This document shows, piece by piece, positions 22,004 through 33,255 of a stretch of DNA of 64,000 nucleotides; the first letter of the stretch is position 1; each line of letters starts with the position of its first letter. The notes below the pieces were generated by a model, which did no database searches, had not been told where the DNA came from, and saw nothing but the letters and a program-made list of their open reading frames with translations. This DNA is from Paramacrobiotus metropolitanus (taxonomy: Eukaryota; Tardigrada; Eutardigrada; Parachela; Macrobiotidae): positions 2,828,722-2,892,721 of the forward strand of contig NW_026570227.1 of NCBI RefSeq assembly GCF_019649055.1. Direction: 5' to 3'. Both the position numbers and the translations under genes were made by a program.

Positions 22004-22976
22004 GACCGGCCAGGCGATGACTGAACTTTCATCTGCACTTTGAAAGTTAGATTTAAAGGATGCTGTAACGTACGGCGTTTTTTCGAAAAACGAACTTCGC
22101 TGGGAATCGTTTCCCTTCAGTAACTCGTATCCAAACGCGTTAATGAGCTTTAACTCCGTTAACGAGGTCCAGCTCGTATTTTTGCAACTATCTGGTGGTG
22201 TCATGAGACTAACGGTGTTGTCTGTAAAATGGTCTCTCGAGAAGTTTCACGGCAACTCAGCAGCAGCGTATTACGACATTTACATTGGTCGAACAAAACA
22301 AGCGGGTGCGCGACCGCTCTGCTTTCGGCGTGAGAGTTTGCAAACCGTCTTTCGTTACGGTTGATTAGGCATCGCTCTTACGGCGTGGCCATGCTTGCCA
22401 GTGCAAAGCCGAAACCGACCGCGCCCTGTCAGTTTGAATAAGAGACTTTCTGCATTTCATTGACTTCGCGGCTATGCCTTGATTACATGGGCCGGGAGTC
22501 GGCAAATACCATTTCGTGATCTTTTGGCGCAATCTGCGTTGGACGATTTCATGACCTTGGCTTTCGCTTGCCATCCATGCACGCGTACGCGAAATGTACC
22601 ATACGTGCCATCCATGTACGCGCTAAGACTTTTGAATTCTTTCAGTTGAGCGTAAACTTTATTCAGCTCACTCTGCCTATACTTTACTTTATTTCGTCGA
22701 TCGTCACAAAGGCGACGGTTAAGAAAGCTTAAGAGACCTAAGATACAACAAATCTGAGAACCTAAGAAAACTAAGGCAGTTTAGCATAACGGTTGAACGA
22801 TTTCGCGATGGTTCGATTTGACGTCTGTTCGACGAGGTGTCAGTCGACGAAACGACGGGTCACCGCTTAATTTTATCATATGGCTGAATCCCGTATCCAC
22901 TTCAACAAACTTTGCCATCCATTATCCATTACGCGGCGCTCCAAGAGTCCCGGTGGGCAAGACCGCGAACAACTAG
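22004..22976. other. Intergenic, 3' of locus E
   Basis: No supported gene. An inverted, diverged match to the long intron of locus C lies at about 22690-22830. Confidence 0.4.
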
Positions 22977-25346
22977 TCAGACAACAACTTCATCAGTTGA
23001 ATAAGGAAGTGCAGCGCAACGCGCGACAGCTTCTAACTCCAGCCCTTGCAGAGCATCCACGCACCACCTCTTCCCGTGGTAATGCAACAAAGGACGTGGA
23101 TCCGCCACCTGCGCGCCGCACAACGCCTGTCAAGATAAAAATGCGATTGCAAGAAGTGTAGATTTTGGCGTCAGCAAAGACCCACCTTACAGACCATGGT
23201 TGCATCACGCCATTGCCGTTGGTCGTGCGATTGAAGTGCTGCTAACCACGTGGACAAATGTGCTAGTTCCACGTTGCTCGGCGCTAGGATTCCCGTTTCC
23301 AAGGCACCCCACAGGGCTCCTCTCGAATCCCCAGTAATACCGTGTCGATGCACGCAAATATCGGCACATAGCTTCAACTGGGTGCCTTGACTGAACTGGT
23401 CGTGAAGGCGAAGAATACACTCCACCGTGAAATTACATTTAATCAGCCGAATATTAGCGCATAAAAGGTAGCGGTACTTGAGGGTAGATTTCGTCAGTAT
23501 ATGGCTGGCGTTATCAGTACACAACCCATGCCGTGGGCATGGAGATGTATGATGATCGCAATACGAAACTTTTCCCAAAGAACACTCCAGACCGAACAAG
23601 TACACAGTTTGCAGTTTGATACTATTGCGCTGTGTAATGAAACTAGCCATATCGAGCAATTCCACAACGTCCGCTTCGCTCATACACTGCCCTCGATCAG
23701 CCACAGCAAGGTGCTGCGTGGATGTGGAAAGACGCTTCCAAAGAGCAGCGACCATAAAATACCGACGTCCAAATTCCCGGGAGTTATCGGTGTCGAGGGC
23801 CGCGCTGTCGAGAACCAGGTTCTCCGTGATAGAAACTGAATCCAGAAGTGCGTGCCATGTGGGGCAGACCGGGCGCAGTTTAGTCTGCGACACCGTGTCC
23901 AGATACAAGAAGACTTCCGTCCACAATTCGGGTGGCAATACAGCGGCTTCGTCCACTACGGGAATCTGGAGTATCGGTTTGGGAATCGGGCTGACGGAAT
24001 CCATCAACGCGTTGTGATAACGTTTGAGTGCTTCCTGCAACATTATTACCCGATATTCAGTTTCAAGCACATACCCGGATGCCTCTTTTTTGGCCAAGGC
24101 AGTTTTTTTGCTCCGAAAAATAAGCATGCCTAATGTGTGTTCCTTTGCTGCGTACTAAGCCACCCTTGCAGGTCGAGATTTCCCAAACGTAGTGAATAAT
24201 TTCATAGAAACGTAATTTTAAAGTTTAAAATTTTATTCCATCGGTTTCTACTACAGTCCAGAAATGCAGACGAAATTTGATCTAGGAAAACCTAAATTGC
24301 GCAGGTAATCAGGTTTGGACTTGAAACAAAAGACAATTCGACGATTTCGATAACGGCGTCTACGCAATCATAAGGCAAACTGTTCGCGTCGCTAATATTT
24401 TGTCCCTCCAAAAAATGTTTATCTGCAAAACTTTTATGCGCCATAATAAAACTTTTTTCTGCTTTTCATCTGTCGTAGTATAAAAAGACTGAATGAAACT
24501 GACGACTTCTGTGAAATAATGAAACGAAATACGGGTCACCCAACGCCTGGAATAAGCATTTGGCATGCTTGTTTTTCGTTAGAGCAACACTGCCCTGGCA
24601 CTTAAACATGTGGGTAATTAGGCTCGTCAGTCACTCCCTCTTACCAGTTCTCTTGCCGCGTGGACAACGTCGGCTTCCGTCCCAGTATGTGATGGACGCT
24701 GAATGTACACCACGCAGCCGTCCACAACATCCACACAGTCCGCTTTGGCAGCGTACCATGAACGACATTTCGTTCCCTTGTTCTGCTGCTTCAGCGCTGC
24801 TGTAGCCAGTTCCACGGGACAACCTTTCGGTAACGGCATTGTGCGCTTGACGAACGTCCGTTTCTTCACGCATTTTGCCAGTTCCGCAATTTCACAGTAG
24901 AACTGGCTGCCGACCGGCGGCTGCACGCCACGGTCGCCACCGTACGCCTTCCAGCGAATCCGCGCCTTGGGAACAACATCTGCGTACTCCTGTGGTTTCC
25001 CGCGATGAACAACAGCTACGATGTAATCTGCATGACCCATTTCGGCGGTCCAAATGAGCAGTTCCGCGGGGACCCATGTCCACGCACCCGATTCATGATC
25101 GCGCAGCAGGACTTCGGCGGGCAAATCAGCCCAGGTATGTAGACCACCCATGTCGCTTCCGTTCCGGTATCGTAGGTCATCATTCAGAAACACCCGATCA
25201 AAAGGAGTAAATTCACGTCGGCGACTGGGGCACAGAAAGTCGATGAAGAGACCATGGTCCGCCACATCCACCACGCGTCCGTACTGAAAGAGGCCGTCGT
25301 CGCCCAGCACGTCCACACTGTTCCACGGGCGACTCCATGGGGCCAT
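22977..25346 (-). CDS. F-box-like two-module family protein, near-intact (locus E)
   Basis: Minus-strand exons 24645-25346, 23186-24034 and 22977-23126 join in phase 0 to about 566 residues. The start is MAPWSRPWNSVDVLGDDG. The N-terminal module has GRVVDVADHGLFIDFLCP, EFTPFDRVFLND and LLRDHESGAWTWVPAELL. The F-box-like part is LPPELWTEVFLYLDTVSQTKL, followed by LVLDSAALD. The last exon has LCGAQVADPRPLLHY, then GKRWCVDALQGLELE. The first intron is 610 bp and the second 59 bp. A 2-bp loss after LELE shifts the last 15 or so codons relative to loci A, B and D and ends at TGA 22977-22979, so the LEKLS tail is replaced. Probably still expressible. Role as for locus B, inferred only. Confidence 0.75.
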
Positions 25347-26104
25347 TGTCGAATGCTACAAATCCTAAATCAAATAGACCACTTGTCACAATCGATCCTG
25401 CTAATAAGATGGACAGAATATCCCAGCGTTTCCGTCAGCTATTCTGTACATAGAGAGCATACAGTCGGTACGTACTTCCTGACACGTGTGCAGCAGGAGC
25501 AAAACACTTCAAAAAAGCTGGTTTCAACAGAAAGCAGGGACCACGTGCAAACAAATGCCTAACAACTGTAACCGTTTATACTAGAATTCTGGAAAATTAA
25601 GAACGTGCACTCTGGCTCTCCATACTTGAATGCAGCAGAGCAGACAAGCTGCCGTATTTTCAAGTTTACTATTACAATCAGGACAGACATCAGTGAAATG
25701 GACTTTCAGTGGAATGGCAACCGCCATAGTCGGTGCTTTGCCCTCTAACCAACATGCAGAAGTTTGGCACCACGCATACGCTACGTAGTACTTACGTAGC
25801 ACGTAATATGGGCGCACGCTAGGCGTCCGATACCATGACCAACGGCAGTGCTGGGCAATTTACAGACACATTACAATATTTTATCAGACATATGCCGCCT
25901 GTTTTGTAGGGCTTCGCTTTGTGTTAATTTTATGAGTCAATCGCTTAAAACAAATAGAACCTTTTGCGAACCGACGCTGTCTGGAAAGTATAAAAAGAAT
26001 CACGTGATGTTATGGTCTTACGACGACTTCCTCCGTTGTCGCTTTGTCACCTATGGCACGGTTAGTACACGGTAAATTTTTAAGGACACTTTCTAACGGA
26101 TGTA
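25347..26104. other. Intergenic, upstream of locus E and before the satellite
   Basis: No supported gene. The first few hundred bases would include the promoter of locus E. Confidence 0.4.
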
Positions 26105-28335
26105 TCCATAGTATCCCACAGTATGCCTACGTATGCTACCTGTATCCCGTAAGCGACCTTCTGTATCCCTTCCGTTCACTTTAGAGACCTTTACCCTGTG
26201 GTATGCGTACGTATGCCACCTGTACCCCGTAAGCGACTTTCCTGTATCCCACCGTTCACTTTATTGACCCCGCTGTGATGCTCCGTATCCCACAGTATGC
26301 ACGTATGCCACCTGTATCCCGTAAGCGACTTTTCTTGTATCCCGATCGTTCACTTTAGAGACCCGCTGTACCGCTCCGTATCCCACAGTATGCGTACGTA
26401 TGCCACCTGTATCCCGTAAGCGACTCCGTAAACTTGTATCCCCAGCGTATTGACCTTTATTGTACCCGATCGCAAGTGCTCCGTATCCCACAGTATGCGT
26501 ACGTATGCCACCTGTATCCCGTAAGCGACTTTCTTGTATCCTGATCGTTCACTTGGGGACGACCTGCTGCACCTGCCTGTATCCCCCCACAGTATGCGTA
26601 CGTATGCCACCTGTATCCCGTAAGCGACTTTCCTGTATCCCCACCGTTCACTTTATTGACCCCGCTGTACCCGCTCCGTATCCCACAGTATGCGTACGTA
26701 TGCCACCTGTATCCCGTAAGCGACTTTCTTGTATCCCGATCGTTCACTTTAGAAACCCACCTGTACCCGCTCCGTATCCCACAGTATGCGTACGTATGCC
26801 ACCTGTATCCCGTAAGCGACTTTTCTGTATCCCCATCGTTCACTTTATTGACCCCGCTGTACCCGCTCCGTATCCCACAGTATGCGTACGTATGCCACCT
26901 GTATCCCGTAAGCGACTTTCTTGTATCCCGATCGTTCACTTTAGAGACCCGCTGTACCCGCTCCGTATCCCACAGTATGCGTACGTATGCCACCTGTATC
27001 CCGTAAGCGACTTTCCTGTATCCCCACCGTTCACTTTATTGACCCCGCTGTACCCGCTCCGTATCCCACAGTATGCGTACGTATGCCACCTGTATCCCGT
27101 AAGCGACTTTCTTGTATCCCGATCGTTCACTTTAGAGACCCACCTGTACCCGCTCCGTATCCCACAGTATGCGTACGTATGCCACCTGTATCCCGTAAGC
27201 GACTTTCCTGTATCCCCACCGTTCACTTTATTGACCCCGCTGTGCCGCTCCGTATCCCACAGTATGCGTACGTATGCCACCTGTATCCCGTAAGCGACTT
27301 TCCTGTATCCCCACCGTTCACTGTTATTGCTATTGCCGCTGTATCCCACAGTATGCGTACGTATGCCACCCGTATCCCGTAAGCGACTTTCGTGTATCCC
27401 GATCGTTCACTTTAGAGACCCACCTGTACCCGCTCCGTATCCCACAGTATGCGTACGTATGCCACCTGTATCCCGTAAGCGACTTTCTTGTATCCCGATC
27501 GTTCACTTTAGAGACCCGCTGTACCCGCTCCGTATCCCACAGTATGCGTACGCATGCCACCTGTATCCCGTAAGCGACCTTCTGTATCCCTTCCGTTCAC
27601 TTTAGGTCCCAGCTGCACCCGCTCCGTACCCCACAGTATGCGTACGTATGCCACCTGTATCCCGTAAGCGACTTTCGTGTATCCCAATCGTTCACTTTAG
27701 AGACCCACCTGTACCCGCTCCGTATCCCACAGTATGCGTACGTATGCCACCTGTATCCCGTAAGCGACTTTCGTGTATCCCGATCGTTCACTTTAGAGAC
27801 CCACCTGTACCCGCTCCGTATCCCACAGTATGCGTACGTATGCCACCTGTATCCCGTAAGCGACTTTCCTGTATCCCCACCGTTCACTTTATTGACCCCG
27901 CTGTACCCGCTCCGTATCCCACAGTATGCGTACGTATGCCACCTGTATCCCGTAAGCGACTTTCCTGTATCCCCACCGTTCACTTTATTGACCCTTGCCG
28001 CTTCTGTATCCACAGTATGCGTACGTATGCCACCTGTATCCCGTAAGCGACTTTCCTGTATCCCCACCGTTCACTTTATTGACCCCTTGCCCGCTCCGTA
28101 TCCCACAGTATGCGTACGTATGCCACCTGTATCCCGTAAGCGACTTTCCTGTATCCCCAGTGATTCCCCACCGTTCACTTTATTGACCCCGCTGTACCCG
28201 CTCCGTATCCCACAGTATGCGTACGTATGCGACCTGTATCCCGTAAGCGACTTTCCTGTATCCCCACCGTTCACTTTAGAGACCGCCCTGTACCCGCTCC
28301 GTATCCCACAGTATGCATACGGATGCCAAATTCAT
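26105..28335. repeat. 96-bp satellite array, about 23 units
   Basis: Tandem units of 95-97 bp, each with CCGTATCCCACAGTATGCG, the palindrome TACGTA, and CTGTATCCCGTAAGCGAC. Two variants of the second half alternate: one with CCCCACCGTTCACTTTATTG, the other with CCCGATCGTTCACTTTAGAG. From about 26630 to 27250 they alternate regularly, giving a 192-bp dimer. Because 96 is a multiple of three, long frames stay open on both strands. I read these as by-products of the repeat, not as genes. Confidence 0.97.
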
Positions 28336-29406
28336 CTGCAAGAGTCCTTTGGTTATACCAAACGCAAATGCCTGTGCCGCTGTTTTTTCGACACTACTGT
28401 ATCTAGGGTATGTCCTAGTGAGTTAGCTGCATTTTTCAAGCATCATCATGCTGTTTTTTCCGCACGTCAGTGTTTTGATCGTTTACTTCAGGGAGTTGTT
28501 GCTCACAAATAATCCCAGCTGCCTCTCGTTTATGGAAGTGTTTAAAGTCAGGTTGAGCGAAGAAAAACAAAGAAGAAAAATCCCCAAAATAGCCAATAAT
28601 ATAGGGTTGAAATTCATGAGGTTCAAACCCCGTTTTGAAAGGAAATGAAATGAAACGTGAAATGAAAAGAAATGAAATGAAACGTGAAATAAAATTATTT
28701 AAAAAATTGATTATTTAAGTAATATTAATTGTCACACTTTAATAACTTTTTATGCTGTATCAAATACTTGTTTCCAAAATATCATTAGCAAATCAAGATA
28801 TGGTTATCGCCACTCCCAAAAAAACGGTCCGAGATTACAAAATGTCTATACTTTATGCTCAACCGCAAAACCGGTATAGTAAGAGTTTAAACCTGTCGAT
28901 TTTGGTTTTATCGTATCTCTAGAGATTCTGCACTGTTTGTGTTAAACATACCGCTCCAAAAAGATTTATTTTTGTATTTGCCATAAGTTCATAAAATTTG
29001 GGGTACCTGGTTGTTATAAGCAGGAAGCGAAGTCAGATTATTTCACTAAGTACTAGTGGCGTTTGCTACTTGCCATCTGCGGATGTCCAACGATCGCATT
29101 AGATTGATTAGAAACAGTTAAACTGTAAACATACTTGCTAATACCGGTGGATAAATCGCGTTTTCACGAAAAGCAGTCAAACCTGGGCCAGGTTTTTTAA
29201 CTTTTTACACACAATTTTATGAAACACGTTAATTTCATGCGGTATCATGGTATTTCAAGTGATTTCACAATTTCACGATTTCTTTCATTTCACGTTTCAT
29301 TTCATTTCCTTTTCACATTTCACGGGAGGGTCCGCATGATTATGACATGATTTGAAATGAAACATGAAATATGAAATGCATGAAATCATGATTTCAACCC
29401 CAGAAG
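28336..29406. repeat. Spacer with inverted GAAATGAAAC blocks
   Basis: Blocks of GAAATGAAATGAAACGTGAA lie at about 28635-28690, and their inverse (TTTCACGTTTCATTTCATTTCC) at about 29285-29315. A further GAAATGAAACATGAAATATG block lies near 29353-29380. The 600 bases between have no supported gene. This spacer lies directly outside the left end of the large element. Confidence 0.6.
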
Positions 29407-29428
29407 TGGCTCAATCTGTACCAAGTTC
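29407..29428 (+). repeat. Left terminal inverted repeat of the large element
   Basis: Begins TGGCTCAATC. Mismatches to the right end are at positions 11 and 19 of 22. Confidence 0.7.
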
Positions 29429-29469
29429 GGCTTTAACCGTCACTGTCTCGTTGCGGACCAGAATCCGCA

Positions 29470-30665
29470 AGACGGCTTATAAGCCGCGACACACCGCAAC
29501 GGGCCGCAACAGTGCTAGCGTGTGTGCTGGCACTGGGCTGCCGCGACGCCGCAACAGCCGCGACACCGCTTATCAGCCGCGACACGTCGCAACGGGCCGC
29601 AACAGTGCTAGCGTGTGTGCTGGCACTGGGCTGCCGCGACGCCGCAACAGCTGCGACACGGCTTATCAGCCGCGACACGTCGCAACGGGCCGCAACAGTG
29701 CTAGCGTGTGTGCTGGCACTGGGCTGCCGCGACGCCGCAACAGCTGCGACACGGCTTATCAGCCGCGACACGTCGCAACGGGCCGCAACAGTGCTAGCGT
29801 GTGTGCTGGCACTGGGCTGCCGCGACGCCGCAACAGCCGCGACACGGCTTATAAGCCGCGACACGCCGCAACGGGCCGCAACAGTGCTAGCGTGTGTGCT
29901 GGCACTGGGCTGCCGCGACGCCGCAACAGCCGCGACACGGCTTATCAGCCGCGACACGCCGCAACGGGCCGCAACAGTGCTAGCGTGTGTGCTGGCACTG
30001 GGCTGCCGCGACGCCGCAACAGCCGCGACACGGCTTATAAGCCGCGACACGCCGCAACGGGCCGCAACAGTGCTAGCGTGTGTGCTGGCACTGGGCTGCC
30101 GCGACGCCGCAACAGCCGCGACACGGCTTATCAGCCGCGACATGCCGCAACGGGCCGCAACCAGGGCTAGCGTGTGTGCTAGCATTGGGCTGCCGCGACG
30201 CCGCAACAGCCGCGACACGGCCTATAAGCCGCGACACGCCGCAACGGGCCGCAACCAGTGCTAGCGTGTGTGCTAGCATTGGGCTGCCGCGACTCCGCGA
30301 CGCCGCAACAGCCTCGACACGGCCTATAAGCCGCGACACGCCGCAACGGGCCGCAACCAGTGCTAGCGTGTGTGCTAGCATTGGGCTGCCGCGACGCCGC
30401 AACAGCCGCGACACGGCCTATAAGCCGCGACACGCCGCAACGGGCCGCAACCAGTGCTAGCGTGTGCTAGCATTGGGCTGCCGCGACGCCGCAACAGCCG
30501 CGACACGGCCTATAAGCCGCGACACGCCGCAACGGGCCGCAACCAGTGCTAGCGTGTGTGCTAGCATTGGGCTGCCGCGACGCCGCAACAGCCGCGACAC
30601 GGCCTATAAGCCGCGACACGCCGCAACGGGCCGCAACCAGTGCCAGCGTATGTGGCGGCACAGGC
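29470..30665 (+). repeat. 93-bp satellite array, left, about 13 units
   Basis: GC-rich units of about 93 bp (GCCGCGACACGCCGCAACGG, CTGCCGCGACGCCGCAACAG). Outer units, up to about 30150, are type A (ACAGTGCTAGCGTGTGTGCT followed by GGCACTGGG). Inner units are type B (ACCAGTGCTAGCGTGTGTGC followed by TAGCATTGGG). Type B carries a perfect 7-bp hairpin, TGCTAGC-GTGTGT-GCTAGCA; type A has one mismatch in it. Frames are open on both strands because 93 is a multiple of three. Confidence 0.97.
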
Positions 30666-31439
30666 TTACAGTGCTAGCGTTGTAGCCATGTTCAGCTACA
30701 ACGTCAGACTCAAGTCGGGTAACGGCAGCAGTCCGGGGAACGGTGGAAGATGTTTAGGCTTCGTCTCCTTACTGTAGCGTATCTCGCTACGATACAGCAC
30801 CGTAGCTAGTTTCGCTGCAATACAGAAATGGGACACACTTTGGTGAGTGCCATCAAGGTACAGTACCGGCTACGCATATCGAAACGGGGCTCGCTTTCGG
30901 TTTTCTGTATCGAATCTTTAGGTTTAAGCTTGTATCACTGTATTTGCGTCCCTTCGCTCCGATTCACAATTTCAAATTTTCGTTTGCCCAGTGTTTCTTA
31001 ATTCTCCTATTCAATATCTGATTTTCGTCTCCATTTCGCTTTTCTGTAGCTGATTCTGAATTTTGGTAATATTGACGGGCTATAACAAGTGGAATTTTTA
31101 CTCTTTTGAGCTGGTCACATTTCTTGTTTAAAATTTTGTGCATATAGGTTCTAAAACTAGAAAAGTGCACTCGCTTTAGGCGGGCACTGCATGACCGAAG
31201 CGTAGCAGGCAGATACAATATTTTTGGTACAATATTACCGGCTTATATTTTCTTCATCTATAATTTGTCAGTAATGTTCTTCGTGCGGGAAACACGCTTC
31301 TACATTTAGGCAGAGAGCTGCGTAGCGTCAGTTATGAATGATAATTTCCTTCCGTATGACTTCAAGAAATAGCACAATGAAAGTACAAACACAGTGCCAA
31401 AACGGAACCACGTTCATAACAGATACACATAGCACATAT
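30666..31439. other. Unique spacer inside the large element
   Basis: No supported gene. CACCGTAGCTAGTTTCGCTG near 30800 recurs as ACCGTAGCTAGCTTTGCTAC near 32262, so a short dispersed repeat flanks this part. Confidence 0.4.
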
Positions 31440-31850
31440 TTGGCCCGGTATATAGCACCAAATTTGTATACATCCACGGCAACTTTCGCTGTCGCGCACT
31501 CCCAAATACTTTTTTGCATTGATTTATGATATTTATAGTATAGCCAAAGGATTCGTATACATAGGCGAAAAAACCGTTTGTGCGCGCAACATCCGGTTCG
31601 GGAGTTATCAGCGAAATAAAACTCCAAAAGTTTAAACGCGCAGAGGTGTACCAAAAGTCTTATTATGCAACGATTCTTTTCTAATTATGCACGAAAACGC
31701 ACGTTACTATAAAGATCGTTTTGGTACCGAACCAGCTTTCTACCATTTTTTCAAATTTTAATTTAATTTCTAAAATTTTTGAAATTCATTTTAAAATTTG
31801 AAAAAAATGGTAGAGAGCTGGTTCGGTACCGAAACGATCTTCAAAGTAAT
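31440..31850. mobile_element. Fold-back element 2, partly deleted copy
   Basis: Homologous to the left arm of 14985-15690: shared ACCAAATT.GTATACAT, CGCGCACTCCCAAA, GTTTGTGCGCGCAACATCCG and GTGTACCAAAAGTCT. The centre is again a palindrome with AATTTTAAAATTTG-like runs flanked by GAACCAGCT / AGCTGGTTC. The right arm is only about 60 bases, so most of it is deleted or was never copied. Confidence 0.8.
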
Positions 31851-33255
31851 ATGTGTAATATATGAGCAAAAACAGCGTTCATTTTCATAAAACTCAAAAA
31901 ACTCACGAAAAGAAGTCGTCACGTTAAATGACAATATTAAAAAATGCTCACTCATCAACAGAAGGTTACCAGGGAAAGCCACCTCTGGAAGTGGCTTCGC
32001 GAACCGTATGGTTTTTCTTTGTATTTCGGGGTATGCGTAAAAAGCGCGCGTAAAATTTTCGGCTGATAAGAGACGCGGGGTTGTTACGGGTTCTGAGATA
32101 CGGTTCGCAGGATACCGTATCAGAGAGTTGTGAATACGAGACGCATTTGGATACGGGCCATACCCCCGTCTCGAATCTTCTCGCGGGTAACCGGGCACGC
32201 GAATCGAAAACTGCCATACCGTATCGCGTACCTGCTGTTCTGGGACGGTGGTGTACTGTACCGTAGCTAGCTTTGCTACAGATTGGGGACGAAGCCTTAG
32301 TTTTGGCCTTGTGTTATGCCATAATATTCCTAAACTAATATTATGGTTACTTTAGTAATATAGTGGATAGATTATATTGGTTATAATGGTTAGTTCAGTA
32401 ATATCCTGGCTAGTTTGTTATTATGTTATGGTTAGTTTAGTAATATTGTGGTCATGCATAAGCATTCCGCATGTTGTCCAGTCAGACACTACCAGCCGCA
32501 GACGTCGCTACAACATGGACTGGTTCGGATATATTAGAAACGGTGTTCAGTGTTCACATAAACGTCTACAATTCATTTGCTTATCATATGCTGAAAGTTA
32601 TTCACAAGAAAAGCGTTTGACTATGAAGCACGACCACCAAAACAGCCTATGCATTTTTTGCCCAGTGTACAGACTGTATGTTTAGTACGAAACCACTAAT
32701 CACGCCAGTAGAATACATAAACGAAAACTTTAAAACTGGTATGAGATATTCCCATAAATTTAGACCATATGTACTATGACAACGGACTGATACACCCTGC
32801 CCACTGCTCAGTGCTTAAGCTGCCGAACGCACAGAATCGCGCAAAGGGTCACGCCTTCGATTGACTAAACGTCTAAACCTATGCAAAACGGGAAAGCTGT
32901 GTGACCAACGATCATTCCTGTTGAGTGACCAGAAGTTACAGGATCTCGTACTGTTCGTAGGTTCTGCCAGAATCACTACACTTGCCTGTCACAATGCTAA
33001 AATACATATTCATTGAGTCATCATGTATTGTACCATCATGCATTACACCATCATGTATATCATGTATATTCGGCGAATGAAAATTTATACAGGTTCTGGT
33101 GATATTATTTACTTGAAAAGAAAACTAGGACTTAAAACTGCGAACAAAATTGGTAAACATAACATGCTCGGTGCACACTTTCATCTTAAAATCCGTTTCG
33201 AAGTAATTGCCGCTCTTCTTAAACAGCGGTTCAGTTCATACTTCCGTGCGGCGGG
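31851..33255. other. Intergenic, inside the large element
   Basis: No supported gene. At 32310-32450 AT-rich short repeats of the type ATGGTTAGTTTAGTAATAT occur several times, and near 33020-33065 the string CATCATGTAT recurs. Confidence 0.4.

Noticed and set aside
26105-28335. CRISPR-like array
   Set aside because: The units are contiguous and nearly identical with no unique spacers, and the DNA is eukaryotic.
26460-28512. Long open frames of up to 277 codons on both strands with a 32-residue repeat
   Set aside because: They follow from a 96-bp satellite unit divisible by three. Several frames are open at once, the frame changes at unit-length variants, and no start or splice context supports a protein.
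29364-30685. Arg/Ala-rich frames of 250-268 codons across the GC-rich array
   Set aside because: The unit is 93 bp, so three frames stay open on both strands. The same happens in the inverted array at 49-51 kb. I treat them as repeat by-products.
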